Counted from the stretch's first letter, positions 7,237 to 16,365 are shown. The stretch is 56,970 nt of DNA from JAHFKM01 sp035655455 (GCA_035655455.1 DASRUL010000005.1:1-56970); one strand, 5' to 3'. Numbers and translations: made by a program. The notes: generated by a model not told the origin, from the sequence alone.

Positions 7237-8370
7237 ATGATCGCCGCAACAGAACTCCTCCCAAAAATGGCCACTTATAAACTCGCGAAACACGGCCTTT
7301 TTCCTATACCCCGACCACTTACCTTAACTTGCTCCATCACTACCGCGTGTCAATCCCTCTGCCAAAGCTGCAACATCGGGCTCGTTTATCAAAAAAATCC
7401 AACGTTAGCAAGAGACGACCTCACCCTCGAAGAAATAGAAAAAATATTCAAATCCTTAGGACACGTTTATTTTTTCAACATCTCAGGCGGAGAACCATTT
7501 CTCAGGCAGGATATTCATGAAATTGTCAGACTTGCCTGCACATACTTAACACCGAAAGTCATTCACACCCCAACAAATGCCTTAATGCCTCAACTCATCG
7601 AAAAAAGAACAAGAAAAATCCTAGACGTCATGAAAGAAGAAGGATTCGGCGACGTTCCTTTCACTATCAAACCCTCCTATGATGGAATAGGGCACAGACA
7701 TGACGAGCTTCGCGGAGTCAAAGGCAACTTCGAAAAATTGATGGACACCTTAAACAGGCTGTTTGCCTTGAGGAAAGACTATCCTAACTTAAAAGTTGGT
7801 TTAGGAACCGTCATCTCCAAAATGAATCTGAAAGACATTCCAGATGTTGTCGCATTCGCATCAACTTTACCCCTAGACACCTACATCAACGAGGTAGCAG
7901 AGCAACGCTTCGAAATGTTCAACACCAATAACCCGATAACACCCACAGCGGAAGAATACCGCCGAGCAGTCGAACACTTCAAAAACTATTCAGAAGGGCG
8001 ACTTAAAGACTCCAAAGACGTGTCCAAAGCCATGTTCGCCTTTAGACTCATCTACTACGAGCTCACTATCAAAACCCTCGCAGAAAAAAGGCAAGTCATC
8101 CCCTGCTACGGCGGCATCTCAAACGTGCATCTCAACGCGAAAGGAGAAGTCTGGCCCTGCTGCGTCTTAGGATATTCAAAACCCCTGGGAAATTTAAGAG
8201 AAGCAGGCTACGACTTTGACAACGTCTGGCATTCTGAACAAGCTAAAGACGTGAGAAGGCATATTCATGAAAAAAAATGTGGTTGCCCTCTCGCAAACCA
8301 AATGTACTCCAATATTTTATTAGATCCTGCGTCAATGACGAAAGTCGCAGCAAAAATACTTTTTAGCTAA
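7237..8370 (+). CDS. Radical SAM protein with SPASM-like C-terminus
   Basis: The 377-residue protein carries CQSLCQSC (C38, C42, C45) and SGGEPF at about 83-88, both hallmarks of the radical-SAM core. Three C-terminal cysteine groups (IPCYGG, WPCCVLG, KKCGCPL) fit a SPASM/twitch domain holding extra Fe-S clusters. SPASM enzymes often modify peptides or sugars and alcohols. The neighbours are glycan genes, so a role in sugar or lipid modification is inferred. It is transcribed divergently from the gene ending at 7185 through one TATA box. It overlaps the next minus-strand gene by 4 bases at the 3' end. Confidence 0.85.
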   Translation: MIAATELLPKMATYKLAKHGLFPIPRPLTLTCSITTACQSLCQSCNIGLVYQKNPTLARDDLTLEEIEKIFKSLGHVYFFNISGGEPFLRQDIHEIVRLACTYLTPKVIHTPTNALMPQLIEKRTRKILDVMKEEGFGDVPFTIKPSYDGIGHRHDELRGVKGNFEKLMDTLNRLFALRKDYPNLKVGLGTVISKMNLKDIPDVVAFASTLPLDTYINEVAEQRFEMFNTNNPITPTAEEYRRAVEHFKNYSEGRLKDSKDVSKAMFAFRLIYYELTIKTLAEKRQVIPCYGGISNVHLNAKGEVWPCCVLGYSKPLGNLREAGYDFDNVWHSEQAKDVRRHIHEKKCGCPLANQMYSNILLDPASMTKVAAKILFS

Positions 8371-8939
8371 TCTTTCTTTGTCACAGTCCACACCTCATCA
8401 TTCAAGGCACCATCCCATATTTTCGTAAGGTCAATCAGCCCCAATTGGAACAATTTAATCAACACCATCTTCAACTTGTTCTTCTCAACACCCACCTCCT
8501 TCTCAATATCCTCCAGCTTTTCTCTCCCCTCACTCACCTTTTTCAACACAAGCTCCTCTTCCTCAGTAAGCCTAAGCTCTTTCTTCATTCCAGGAAACCT
8601 CAACTCCTCATCCTGCACATACTCCAAGCCTGCTACTAAAGCAATATACGCCTTCTCCAATTCCATCCCAAGATAAGCGGCATGCTCCTTTAACGAAACC
8701 AAATTCAACTTGCTCTCCATCACAATCGTCGCGTACAACTCCTCAGGATGCTTTCCCTTCACAACAAGCTCAACCTCATTATTCCTCCTACAATACCCAG
8801 CCTCAATCTCCCGCGTCTTTAGATTAATCCTAATCAGAAAATAGCCCTTTGGGTCATATTTCCATTCTTTCAACGAATCATATTTCGCTTGAACAATCTT
8901 CGCCTCATCCCTCACACTCGAACCCACATATAAGCTCAT
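8367..8939 (-). CDS. DUF4346 protein with C-terminal winged-helix-like domain
   Basis: The 190-residue protein has two parts. Residues 1-115 match the pattern of DUF4346 (DPKGYFLIRIN, EHAAYLGMELEKAYIALVAG, LEYVQD), a domain of unknown function sometimes attached to methyltransferase subunits in methanogens. Residues 120-190 (LTEEEELVLKKV, IEKEVGVEKNKLKMVLIKL, LGLIDL) look like a winged helix. That combination suggests a sensor or regulator. It is leaderless: TTTTTATAG stands just over 20 bases before ATG 8939. It sits tail-to-tail with the radical SAM gene and is not obviously linked to glycan genes. Confidence 0.65.
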   Translation of the reverse strand: MSLYVGSSVRDEAKIVQAKYDSLKEWKYDPKGYFLIRINLKTREIEAGYCRRNNEVELVVKGKHPEELYATIVMESKLNLVSLKEHAAYLGMELEKAYIALVAGLEYVQDEELRFPGMKKELRLTEEEELVLKKVSEGREKLEDIEKEVGVEKNKLKMVLIKLFQLGLIDLTKIWDGALNDEVWTVTKKD

Positions 8940-8982
8940 CCCTCACAAAAACCTCCAAAACTATAAAAACCCTTTGCATTCC

Positions 8983-10071
8983 TTACACAGACAACAACAT
9001 CTTACTATACTTCTCCCAAGAAAAGTTATGCTTATGCCTTTTAACGTTTTCTTCAAACTCTCCTTTCCTTCCTTCCTTGTAAAAACGCACCACCGCCTCC
9101 CCAAGCTTCTCAGGATTCATCGGCTCAACAAGATACCCAGTCTTACCCTCAACCACAGCCTCCCCAAACCCGCCAACGTTCGTGCTGATCACAGCCTTGT
9201 CAAAGAAATACGCTGTCTGAATCACCCCTGACTGCGTGCCAGAGATGTAGGGCATCACCACAACATCGGTTCTCTCAAAATACCAACACATATCCTCATC
9301 AGGAACATACTTATCTATGATCTTCACATTTTCACCGATCTTCAACCTTTCCACCAAATTTGTATACTCCTCCTTATCCTGCCAAAACTCACCAACGACA
9401 AGAAGATCAAGATTAACCTGCCTCAAAATGAACGGCAACGCCTCAAGAAGATACTTCAACCCCTTGTACGGCCGCACAAAACCAAAAAACAAGATAACAT
9501 TCTTTTTTAATTTTAAACTCTTCAAAATTTCAGGAATATGCTCTCCTTTCGGAGCAGGAAAAATCGGCAAAAACGCACTCGCAACAGGGATCTTGCTCAA
9601 CGCCCTCAAGCTCTCAGCCTCTTTTTTAGCATGCACAACAGCACCATCAACACACCTAAAAAAAAGCTTCGCAAGAGGCTTATCAACAAACGTCCTCTCA
9701 TGAGGAAGCACATTATGACAAATCGCAATCACCCTCGCTCTCGCCATACTTTTAATAAACTTTACAAGAAGCCAATATATTGGGCTCGCAAGAGGAGTAA
9801 TCAATGTGACAATGACTATGTCCGAACCATGCTCCTTGATCTTTCTTGCGGCCTTGTACAACGTCCATGGCTTCGCATAATCCAATAAAAAAATAACATC
9901 ATTATTCTCCGGATCAATAGGCTGATTTTTAATAATAAAAGAAGGATACATCTTTTTCCAACTTAGCACTTGAACACTGTGGTCTTGTTTTAAATTCTCA
10001 ACCAGCATGTGATTAAATTGAGCAATCCCTCCCTTAAAAGGTGGCACCGGTCCAATAAGTGTGATTTTCAT
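8983..10071 (-). CDS. GT4-family glycosyltransferase
   Basis: The 362-residue GT-B protein starts with PVPPFKGGIAQFNHML, where the glycine-rich donor/acceptor loop of GT4 enzymes is visible. The second Rossmann half has ILFFGFVRPYKGLKYLLEA and MPYISGTQSGVIQTAYFF. The position usually held by the first Glu of the E-x7-E motif reads SGTQSGV. This variant recurs in a GT4 subgroup, so it need not mean loss of activity. It is leaderless, with CTTATATAC centred 27 bases upstream and shared with the divergent gmd fragment. Confidence 0.85.
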   Translation of the reverse strand: MKITLIGPVPPFKGGIAQFNHMLVENLKQDHSVQVLSWKKMYPSFIIKNQPIDPENNDVIFLLDYAKPWTLYKAARKIKEHGSDIVIVTLITPLASPIYWLLVKFIKSMARARVIAICHNVLPHERTFVDKPLAKLFFRCVDGAVVHAKKEAESLRALSKIPVASAFLPIFPAPKGEHIPEILKSLKLKKNVILFFGFVRPYKGLKYLLEALPFILRQVNLDLLVVGEFWQDKEEYTNLVERLKIGENVKIIDKYVPDEDMCWYFERTDVVVMPYISGTQSGVIQTAYFFDKAVISTNVGGFGEAVVEGKTGYLVEPMNPEKLGEAVVRFYKEGRKGEFEENVKRHKHNFSWEKYSKMLLSV

Positions 10072-10093
10072 TTTATAATAAGCTAAAGAAAAT

Positions 10094-10102
10094 CTTATAT
10101 AC
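10094..10102. promoter_or_regulatory. Shared bidirectional TATA box (CTTATATAC)
   Basis: The box is centred at 10098, 27 bases from the minus-strand ATG (10071) and 26 bases from the plus-strand ATG (10124). TTATATA reads as a TATA box on both strands. The plus-strand target is the gmd fragment, so this box still sits in front of a broken gene. Confidence 0.65.
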
Positions 10103-10123
10103 GCATCGGAAATCCCTTCGTCA

Positions 10124-10423
10124 ATGAAAAGGGTTCTTATTACAGGAATTACAGGACAAGACGGATCCTACCTCGCAGAATTTCTTCTGGGAAAGAACTA
10201 TGAGGTTTTTGGGATGGTCCGCCGCTCAAGCAATGAGAAACTCGAAAGAATAAGTCATATTCTAGACCACATCACCCTTATCTAGGGAGATATTACAGAC
10301 CAATCTTCTCTTCATGAAGCGCTTAAAGACGTACAACCAGATGAAGTCTATCACCTTGCATCACAATCCTTTGTCGCAACATCATGGAACCAGCCTGTGC
10401 TCACCGCAGAGGCCTCAGACAAG
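10124..10423 (+). pseudogene. gmd: N-terminal fragment of GDP-mannose 4,6-dehydratase with in-frame stop
   Basis: The frame reads MKRVLITGITGQDGSYLAEF (NAD-binding GxxGxxG), then MVRRSS and LASQSFVATSWNQPVLTAE, unmistakable GDP-mannose 4,6-dehydratase blocks. A TAG at 10283-10285 replaces the residue before GDITD, where the family commonly has Tyr, so a single base change explains it. After about 98 codons the gmd sequence stops abruptly and continues in the same frame into an SGNH-type protein. Most of the usual roughly 340-residue enzyme, including the YxxxK catalytic pair, is absent. Loss of GDP-4-keto-6-deoxymannose synthesis from this locus is inferred. Confidence 0.85.
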
Positions 10424-11308
10424 TTTGATCCGTTACTCGGATGGAAACCAAAACCAAACTTTAAAGGAAAATATTTAAACAACGCGACCTACACCACAAA
10501 TTCCCAAGGCATTCGCGGCCAGCGAGAATACTCTTATAAAAAAGACCCTTCCACTTTTAGAATCATCACCATTGGAGACTCGTTCACCTTTGGGGAAAAC
10601 GCCAATGACAACGAAACTTACCCTTTCCTTCTCGAACAAACACTTACGACACTCACCAACAAGACTATTGAAGTGATTAACTTCGGTGTTCACGCAACAG
10701 GCACAGACCAAGGCTATCTCTACCTCAAGGAAGAAGGAATGAACTACACTCCCAATCTTATCGTTTACGGACTCTTTATTCCAGACATTCATCGAAATTC
10801 CATGAACTTCAGAGACTACGCAAAACCCCGTTTCACTCTGAAAAATGGAGACCTCGTTTTGGAAAGCCTTCCACGAGAACCAGGATATTACCTCAGCCAT
10901 CCAGCAGAACGACCCATCCTCTACTCCCCAAGACTTATAGGAAACTTCCTCCTCACTACCTACAAAAAACTCACCTTATACCATCACGATGTAGAACTCA
11001 CCAAATCAATCATCAAAGAAATGAACAACCTCACAAAAGAAAAGAATGCACAACTGATTGTTGTTCTTATTCCCACCCAAGCGTCAGTAGAAACAGACAC
11101 CTTCAACTTTTACGACAACGTTCAAAAAAGTTTTAAGGAATTCGCTCCTGAAGAATCCATCCCACTCTTCGACCTAGAACCGGAATTTAAACTCCTTACA
11201 AAAGCAGAAAATATTACTCTTTACAACGAACACTGGACACTTGAAGGCAACAAAGAAGCAGCAGAAGCAATCGCACATTTTCTCATCCAAGAAAAACTCT
11301 TACAATAA
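10397..11308 (+). CDS. SGNH-hydrolase-like protein, N-terminally truncated by fusion to gmd fragment
   Basis: About 303 residues remain open, from a GTG at 10397 that still lies in gmd sequence; homology to the SGNH family begins at about 10424 with KFDPLLGWKPKPNF. TIGDSFTFGENAND holds the block I Ser, and NEHWTLEGN near the C-terminus matches the block V His region, where relatives usually carry Asp-x-His and this one has Asn. The full-length relative at 35337-36620 has membrane helices before this domain; here they are missing. It is probably a deletion product and not functional unless translated from an internal start. It ends 33 bases before the flippase gene. Confidence 0.6.
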   Translation: MLTAEASDKFDPLLGWKPKPNFKGKYLNNATYTTNSQGIRGQREYSYKKDPSTFRIITIGDSFTFGENANDNETYPFLLEQTLTTLTNKTIEVINFGVHATGTDQGYLYLKEEGMNYTPNLIVYGLFIPDIHRNSMNFRDYAKPRFTLKNGDLVLESLPREPGYYLSHPAERPILYSPRLIGNFLLTTYKKLTLYHHDVELTKSIIKEMNNLTKEKNAQLIVVLIPTQASVETDTFNFYDNVQKSFKEFAPEESIPLFDLEPEFKLLTKAENITLYNEHWTLEGNKEAAEAIAHFLIQEKLLQ

Positions 11309-11341
11309 CTTATATAAAGGCGCCACTCTCGAACAGTCTTC

Positions 11342-12880
11342 ATGAACCAAACAGATAGCGCTCTCGAAAAAATCGCACATGGAACACTCCTCGCACTCGG
11401 AGGAATCATCATTTCAAAACTTTTAGGATACACTTACAGGCTCATCGCAGCGCGCTTCGGAACAGAAGAATATGGCATTCTTTCTTTAGGACTTGCAGTT
11501 TTTAACATCCTCACACTCATCGGCGTTCTCGGACTTAATCAGGGAGCCTTACGCTACGTTTCATTTTACAGAGAAAAAGCAAATTTTTCAAGACTTAAAG
11601 AAATCATCACCTCAGCTGTCGCATCCTCAGCTCTTATCAGTATCCTTTTAGGAGCGCTGCTCTTCATCTTTTCAGATTTTATCGCAACAGCTTTCTTTCA
11701 TGAGCCAAAACTCGGAATCGTCTTAAAAATTTTAGCATTCATCGTCCCTTTTGATACATGTAAGAACATTCTTTTCAGCATCATCAGAGGATTCCAAAAC
11801 GTCATCTATGAAATTTACTCTCGAAACATCACAGAAACTGCAGTCAAAGTTTTTCTCACGTTAATCCTCTCCTTCTTAGGGTACAAACTCTTAGGAGCGA
11901 CTATCGCTTTTAGCATTGCTATCCTCGTTTCTTTCTCGATGGCTGTTTATTACCTTTTCAAAACTTACAATATCCTCAAACACAAAGGAAGCTTTATTCT
12001 CTTTGACAAAGAATTAATGTATTACTCCTTACCACTCGTCCTCAACAACTTTACCATCCTTGTCTTGCTCTGGGCAGACACGCTCATCATCGGCTACTTC
12101 AAGGCAGCACACGATGTCGGTATTTACAACGCCGCAGGCCCAAGCGCAGCGCTCATGTATCTCTTTCCACAAGCCCTGCTTTCACTCTTCCTTCCAGTGC
12201 TCACAGGGCTGTACGCGAAAGGAAACATGGAAGATTTCAAAAACGTGTACAAAACAGCAATCAAGTGGGTCACTCTTGTCAACGCACTCGCCTTCATTCT
12301 TTTCTTCCTCTCACCGAAAGAACTCCTCTCCTTGTTCTTCGGCGACGCTTATGCAGAGGGAGCAGTTGTTCTCGTTATTCTCGCAGCAGGCTATCTCATC
12401 TACTACCTTAGCCTTATCTCCACAAATGTCCTTCTTATTCACGAGAAAACAAGGCTTATCTTTTTTATATCAGCAGCGGGAGCAGCACTCAACCTTGTTC
12501 TTAACGTGCTCTTCATCCAGTTCTATGGCATCATCGGATCAGCACTTGCAACAGCAACAGCATACTTTTTCATGAGCCTGCTCCTTTTCCATCACAGCTT
12601 CAAGCTGACGAAGATAAAGATACTCTTTAATAAAAATATTTTTAAAATCTCACTTGCTGCTCTGCTCTCAGCAGCACTCACTTTCTTTTTTACCAGCTTC
12701 CTTTCTCTTCAACCAGCACTTACTCTCCTCGTTCGCAGCGTTCTTGCAAGCGTTCTTTACCTTGTCATGATCTTTTTATTCAATGTCTTAGAAGAACACG
12801 ATTTCTTGCTCTTAAAAGAGGCGAGTAAACGGCTCAACTCGCCAAGATTGGAAAGATTCCTCAAAAGAGTTGTTAAATAA
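11342..12880 (+). CDS. Polysaccharide flippase (Wzx/PST, MVF superfamily)
   Basis: The 512-residue protein has about 14 hydrophobic segments, an N-terminal GTLLALGGIIISKLLGYTYR typical of Wzx-type exporters, and the RFGTEEYGILSLGLAVF block. Such proteins flip lipid-linked oligosaccharide across the membrane. CTTATATAAAGG at about 11306-11317 is centred 28-30 bases before ATG 11342, so it is probably leaderless. It is one of two flippases in the window, alongside 27065-28312. It overlaps the convergent GT4 gene by 8 bases at the 3' end. Confidence 0.85.
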   Translation: MNQTDSALEKIAHGTLLALGGIIISKLLGYTYRLIAARFGTEEYGILSLGLAVFNILTLIGVLGLNQGALRYVSFYREKANFSRLKEIITSAVASSALISILLGALLFIFSDFIATAFFHEPKLGIVLKILAFIVPFDTCKNILFSIIRGFQNVIYEIYSRNITETAVKVFLTLILSFLGYKLLGATIAFSIAILVSFSMAVYYLFKTYNILKHKGSFILFDKELMYYSLPLVLNNFTILVLLWADTLIIGYFKAAHDVGIYNAAGPSAALMYLFPQALLSLFLPVLTGLYAKGNMEDFKNVYKTAIKWVTLVNALAFILFFLSPKELLSLFFGDAYAEGAVVLVILAAGYLIYYLSLISTNVLLIHEKTRLIFFISAAGAALNLVLNVLFIQFYGIIGSALATATAYFFMSLLLFHHSFKLTKIKILFNKNIFKISLAALLSAALTFFFTSFLSLQPALTLLVRSVLASVLYLVMIFLFNVLEEHDFLLLKEASKRLNSPRLERFLKRVVK

Positions 12881-13862
12881 ACCTTCTCAACCCTTCCTTA
12901 AACAATCTCACGCTCTCCTCCTCGCTAGGATAGGACCCGCTAACTTCAATAGCTTTTTTAGCGTACTTCTTCAACAAGACTTTACTTTTCCACAATTTTT
13001 TAATAATCCGTTCAGCCTCAGCATCATCTTTCACCACAAGCTCCTTTGCAACTCTCTCGACATACACCTTATTCCCAACACCCTTGCTCACAATCGGAAC
13101 AATGCCAACACTCATCGCCTGTATTACAGAGACAGAGGCAGGATCAATCCACGACAAGTTCACGTACAACGAACATAACCTCAAATAAGGCTTAATGTCC
13201 ACATGACCTGTAAAAATCACATCTTTTAAATTTCTTCTTTCTAATTGTTCTCTTAAATTCCCTTGGCCATGAATGTACGAACTCGCACCACACAAATATA
13301 ACTTTGCCTCAGGAAACTCTTTTTTTACTTTTAAGAACGCTTCCACAAGATGATCAACGCCTTTCTCCAAACAAATCCTCGCAGTGAAAATAATATTCTT
13401 TGTATTAACATTTCCTTTTACTCTTTTCAAACTCTTCCTGTCAAAAGCAGGAGCGACAATAAAAGCCCTCTTCTGGCACTCAACAGGCAAGTAGTTCTTC
13501 ATCATCTCAGACGTGCACACAAGCACATCAATCTTTTTCAACATCCATAAATACAACTTTTTTTTAATAGTGAGCATCCTCCATATGTGATAATACTTCG
13601 GATCAGACACAATCAAGCCTAGCTTTTTTTTCTTGTTCTTTAACTTCCAAAGAACACCAGTAGGAAGCTGCGAAGCGCTCTCACACAACACAAAGTCTGC
13701 GTTCCTCTTAATCCTCCTTAATGTTTTAAAAGATTTTAACAACCTAGACAAATTCTTCAGTTTGTACGCATTCACCCTGTCATCAAGATACTCCGCATTA
13801 ATACTATCAGCCCACAAGCCATGCGCAGGATGAGGCGCGTTACTCAAAAAAACAGCTTTCAT
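12873..13862 (-). CDS. GT4-family glycosyltransferase
   Basis: The 329-residue GT-B protein has FLSNAPHPAHGLWAD as its N-terminal loop. IIFTARICLEKGVDHLVEAF and YVNLSWIDPASVSVIQAMSVG form the nucleotide-sugar half. The E-x7-E region reads DPASVSVIQA. ATG 13862 is preferred to a TTG 12 bases upstream because TTTTTAAA lies just over 20 bases before it. The enzyme is short for GT4 with a reduced acceptor domain. Its 3' end overlaps the flippase tail-to-tail. Confidence 0.8.
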   Translation of the reverse strand: MKAVFLSNAPHPAHGLWADSINAEYLDDRVNAYKLKNLSRLLKSFKTLRRIKRNADFVLCESASQLPTGVLWKLKNKKKKLGLIVSDPKYYHIWRMLTIKKKLYLWMLKKIDVLVCTSEMMKNYLPVECQKRAFIVAPAFDRKSLKRVKGNVNTKNIIFTARICLEKGVDHLVEAFLKVKKEFPEAKLYLCGASSYIHGQGNLREQLERRNLKDVIFTGHVDIKPYLRLCSLYVNLSWIDPASVSVIQAMSVGIVPIVSKGVGNKVYVERVAKELVVKDDAEAERIIKKLWKSKVLLKKYAKKAIEVSGSYPSEEESVRLFKEGLRRFI

Positions 13863-13930
13863 CCAATAAAGCAAAAAACTCTGATTTAAAAAGATAGTTA
13901 TAGCATCAATTCAAATAATTCTTTCATGTT

Positions 13931-15409
13931 TTAAGCGTACGCTGGCTGCGATGGAGATCTAATGTAGGGCAATGACTTCAACACAACCTTACTGAACAAA
14001 TTGTCCTTATGAGAATACTTCTTCTGCAAAGAACTTAATATCTGCAGCTCGGTCGGATGCTCAAAATCCTTCTCTCTCAGCCTTTTTTCAGGAATCTTAG
14101 AAAGGATGGGGATATTTACCTCTCTCAACGGCAACAAATTGAAATAATCCCTGATCCTCCTGAAATACGCGGAATCCTTCACCCAATCCAGCCACGTCAA
14201 CTGCAAATTCCCAGCCCAACGATCGAGACAATCCCAATCCTCAGTCTTTGTGGGAGGAACAAAGCCCATCCTCAACGCAGTATCATATAAGTCAGATCCA
14301 GGATACGGCAGGTAAAACCCGAAACTAAACCTCGCCTTTGGATTCACCTGACTCAACTCCAACGCCAGATCAATAGTCTGGAAGGTCTCCTCCTTTGTCT
14401 CAGTCGGCAGACCCATAATAAACGAACCAACAGGCTTCACGTCAGGCGCTTTTGTCAGATTTCTTATGCCTCTCTTGATGTGATCAACAGTTTGCAACTT
14501 CTTCATCATCGCCAACAAGCGATTGCTTCCAGACTCCAATCCCAACAAGAGCTCCCTGCATTGCGTCTCTACGAGTTTCTTAACCAAGGGCTCGTCAAGC
14601 ATGCCCACACGCACCTCCCCATACCACGGAAGCTTTACCTCCTCAAGAATCCTTATCGCGCGCTGTGGATCAGAAAAAATAAGATCATCATAAAACTTAA
14701 TCCCATCAATATTATACATATCCTTCAAATACTTCACCTTCTCGACAACCTTCTTCTCTGACATCGCCCTCCACCTTCTCAAATTAAACCTCAAATTATA
14801 ACAGAATTTGCAATCAAACGGACAGCCCCTGCTCGTGATAAACCCAAGCACTCTCTTGTTACTCCACTCACGCTCCAAATGATCCTCCACATTTATCAAA
14901 TCAAAATCCAAATCCAGTTGGTCAAGATCTTCAATTAACGGTCTTGGAGCATTTACTACAGGAACACCATTATTCTTAAAACATAACCCCAGAATTTCTT
15001 CAGGCTTCACCTTTCCTTCCAACATCCTTACAATGTCCAGAATAATCGTGTCACCCTCACCATTCGCAACATAATCAATATAATCCTCTTTCACTGTCTC
15101 CCTCGGAAGCAAGGTTGGATGCACACCCCCCCACAAGATTGGTAGCTCTGGCTTCTCAGCTTTCAACATCTTTGAAAGATTCGCACTCTCTCTTGTTTGG
15201 TTTCCTGTGATCACTGAAAGACCAACAAGCATCGGATCAACACTCAAAATGTCTTTGACTGCAGCCTGCAGTTTTTCAGAATTCACATGAAACACCTTCG
15301 GCTCGTACCCAGCTTTTTTCAAGGTGTCCCCAACAAAGAGAAGCGCAAGTGGCGCTATTCTCATATCCTCAGGGTTACTGATCTGCACCAGCGCGATAGG
15401 TTTTTCCAT
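13931..15409 (-). CDS. B12-binding-domain radical SAM protein
   Basis: The 492-residue protein has a cobalamin-binding-like domain (IAPLALLFVGDTLKKAG, LVGLSVITGN, ILWGGVHPTLLP, about 1-150). The radical-SAM core carries RGCPFDCKFC (C196, C200, C203) and GFYLPYPGSDLYDTA follows. HPTLLP-type loops are common in the BchE-like family. GTTTTAAATAG lies about 30 bases before ATG 15409, inside the 3' end of the ferredoxin gene. It is therefore either transcribed on its own or read through from the ferredoxin, which is an obvious candidate electron donor. Confidence 0.85.
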   Translation of the reverse strand: MEKPIALVQISNPEDMRIAPLALLFVGDTLKKAGYEPKVFHVNSEKLQAAVKDILSVDPMLVGLSVITGNQTRESANLSKMLKAEKPELPILWGGVHPTLLPRETVKEDYIDYVANGEGDTIILDIVRMLEGKVKPEEILGLCFKNNGVPVVNAPRPLIEDLDQLDLDFDLINVEDHLEREWSNKRVLGFITSRGCPFDCKFCYNLRFNLRRWRAMSEKKVVEKVKYLKDMYNIDGIKFYDDLIFSDPQRAIRILEEVKLPWYGEVRVGMLDEPLVKKLVETQCRELLLGLESGSNRLLAMMKKLQTVDHIKRGIRNLTKAPDVKPVGSFIMGLPTETKEETFQTIDLALELSQVNPKARFSFGFYLPYPGSDLYDTALRMGFVPPTKTEDWDCLDRWAGNLQLTWLDWVKDSAYFRRIRDYFNLLPLREVNIPILSKIPEKRLREKDFEHPTELQILSSLQKKYSHKDNLFSKVVLKSLPYIRSPSQPAYA

Positions 15410-15434
15410 CTTTTGGACTGAGTCAACAGTTTTT

Positions 15435-15677
15435 CTATTTAAAACTTCCTGTCTCTTTCACAACTTTAATCACTTTCGTCGGACAATCCCTCGCAGCCAG
15501 TTCATTCACCGCAAGCTCACTCTCAGCGATCTCAACAACAAAAATTTCACCTTCTTTCTTCCCACACTTCAAATTGGACTTCCCATCATCCTTGTCCATC
15601 TCCCATTGGCCAGGCGCTTGCTCGGCACACAACGTACAGCCAATACACCCAGGACGATCGTGCACAATCTTAATCAT
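15435..15677 (-). CDS. Single-cluster 4Fe-4S ferredoxin
   Basis: The 80-residue protein has CIGCTLC near its N-terminus and a downstream DCPTKVIKV, the Cys layout of small monocluster ferredoxins (C-x2-C-x2-C and a distal CP). ATG 15677 is chosen over a TTG 9 bases upstream because CTTAAATAA precedes it by about 25 bases. It lies between two glycan-region genes, directly upstream of a B12 radical SAM enzyme. A role as reductant for one of the five radical SAM proteins in the window is inferred. Confidence 0.85.
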   Translation of the reverse strand: MIKIVHDRPGCIGCTLCAEQAPGQWEMDKDDGKSNLKCGKKEGEIFVVEIAESELAVNELAARDCPTKVIKVVKETGSFK

Positions 15678-15702
15678 CCCTCTCAAAAGAAAGAAAGATT
15701 AT

Positions 15703-16365
15703 TTAAGAGTTATGATCCCTCTTTTTAAGCACGTACGTTTTATGAACATTCATCCAGTCAGGAAAACGGCACTTCCCAAATAGTTTCGCGTAATGAACAT
15801 TCAAAGAAAGAAAATTACACGTCACATGCCTTTCTTCGATACTTAATCCCGCTTTTTTAAAGACGCTAATATATCTTTCTTCCCCCCATTCAATCATTTC
15901 ATAAAAAATGCCGTGCTTATGAGGATGGCCATGCGCGAAAAACCTCAATGGGTTTTTTAGAAATTTTTTAAACTCTTTCAGCGGCTGCAACCACACGCCT
16001 GGAGATAGGAAATAAGCCAAGTACCAAGAAGGTCTTGGCACGCTCAAAATAATTCTTCCTTGGCCTTTCAAACACCGCCGCATCTCTTTCAAATAAACGT
16101 CCTCATCCTCCACATGCTCAAGCACAAAATTCGAGACAAACACATCCACACTTTCGTCCTTAAAAGGCAGGCTATCCCCTCTTGTGACAACATCCACCCC
16201 ATCGTCCTCTTTGATATCCAACCCAATGATATTTTTATTATATAATCTTTTAAACTCGTTCTTCCCACACCCATTGTCAATAATAAGACTCCCTCTAAAT
16301 TTTTCAAGAAGACTCGCAATAAACAGATAGGAAGGATTATTTTCCTGCATCATTTCAAACTGCAC
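15703..16365 (-). CDS. SAM-dependent methyltransferase (class I)
   Basis: The 220-residue protein has IIDNGCGKNEFKRLY as motif I, LPFKDESVDVFVSNFVLEHV as the central block and RRCLKGQGRIILSVPRP as motif III. This resembles the type 11 methyltransferases frequent in polysaccharide loci. It overlaps the upstream GT4-methyltransferase gene by 16 bases. The start is a GTG at 16365 or an ATG pair at 16353/16350, the latter starting essentially at the previous stop. Coupled translation with its neighbour is likely. Confidence 0.8.
   Translation of the reverse strand: MQFEMMQENNPSYLFIASLLEKFRGSLIIDNGCGKNEFKRLYNKNIIGLDIKEDDGVDVVTRGDSLPFKDESVDVFVSNFVLEHVEDEDVYLKEMRRCLKGQGRIILSVPRPSWYLAYFLSPGVWLQPLKEFKKFLKNPLRFFAHGHPHKHGIFYEMIEWGEERYISVFKKAGLSIEERHVTCNFLSLNVHYAKLFGKCRFPDWMNVHKTYVLKKRDHNS

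Noticed and set aside
10283..10285. TAG in the gmd fragment read as a pyrrolysine codon
   Set aside because: The same gene is also truncated, and no pyrrolysine genes or TAG-containing intact genes are visible, so decay is simpler. A search of the genome for PylS/PylT would settle it.
12060..12575. Plus-strand open frame within the flippase gene in another frame
   Set aside because: Ser/Gln/Cys-rich composition with no domain pattern, overlapping a well-supported flippase.
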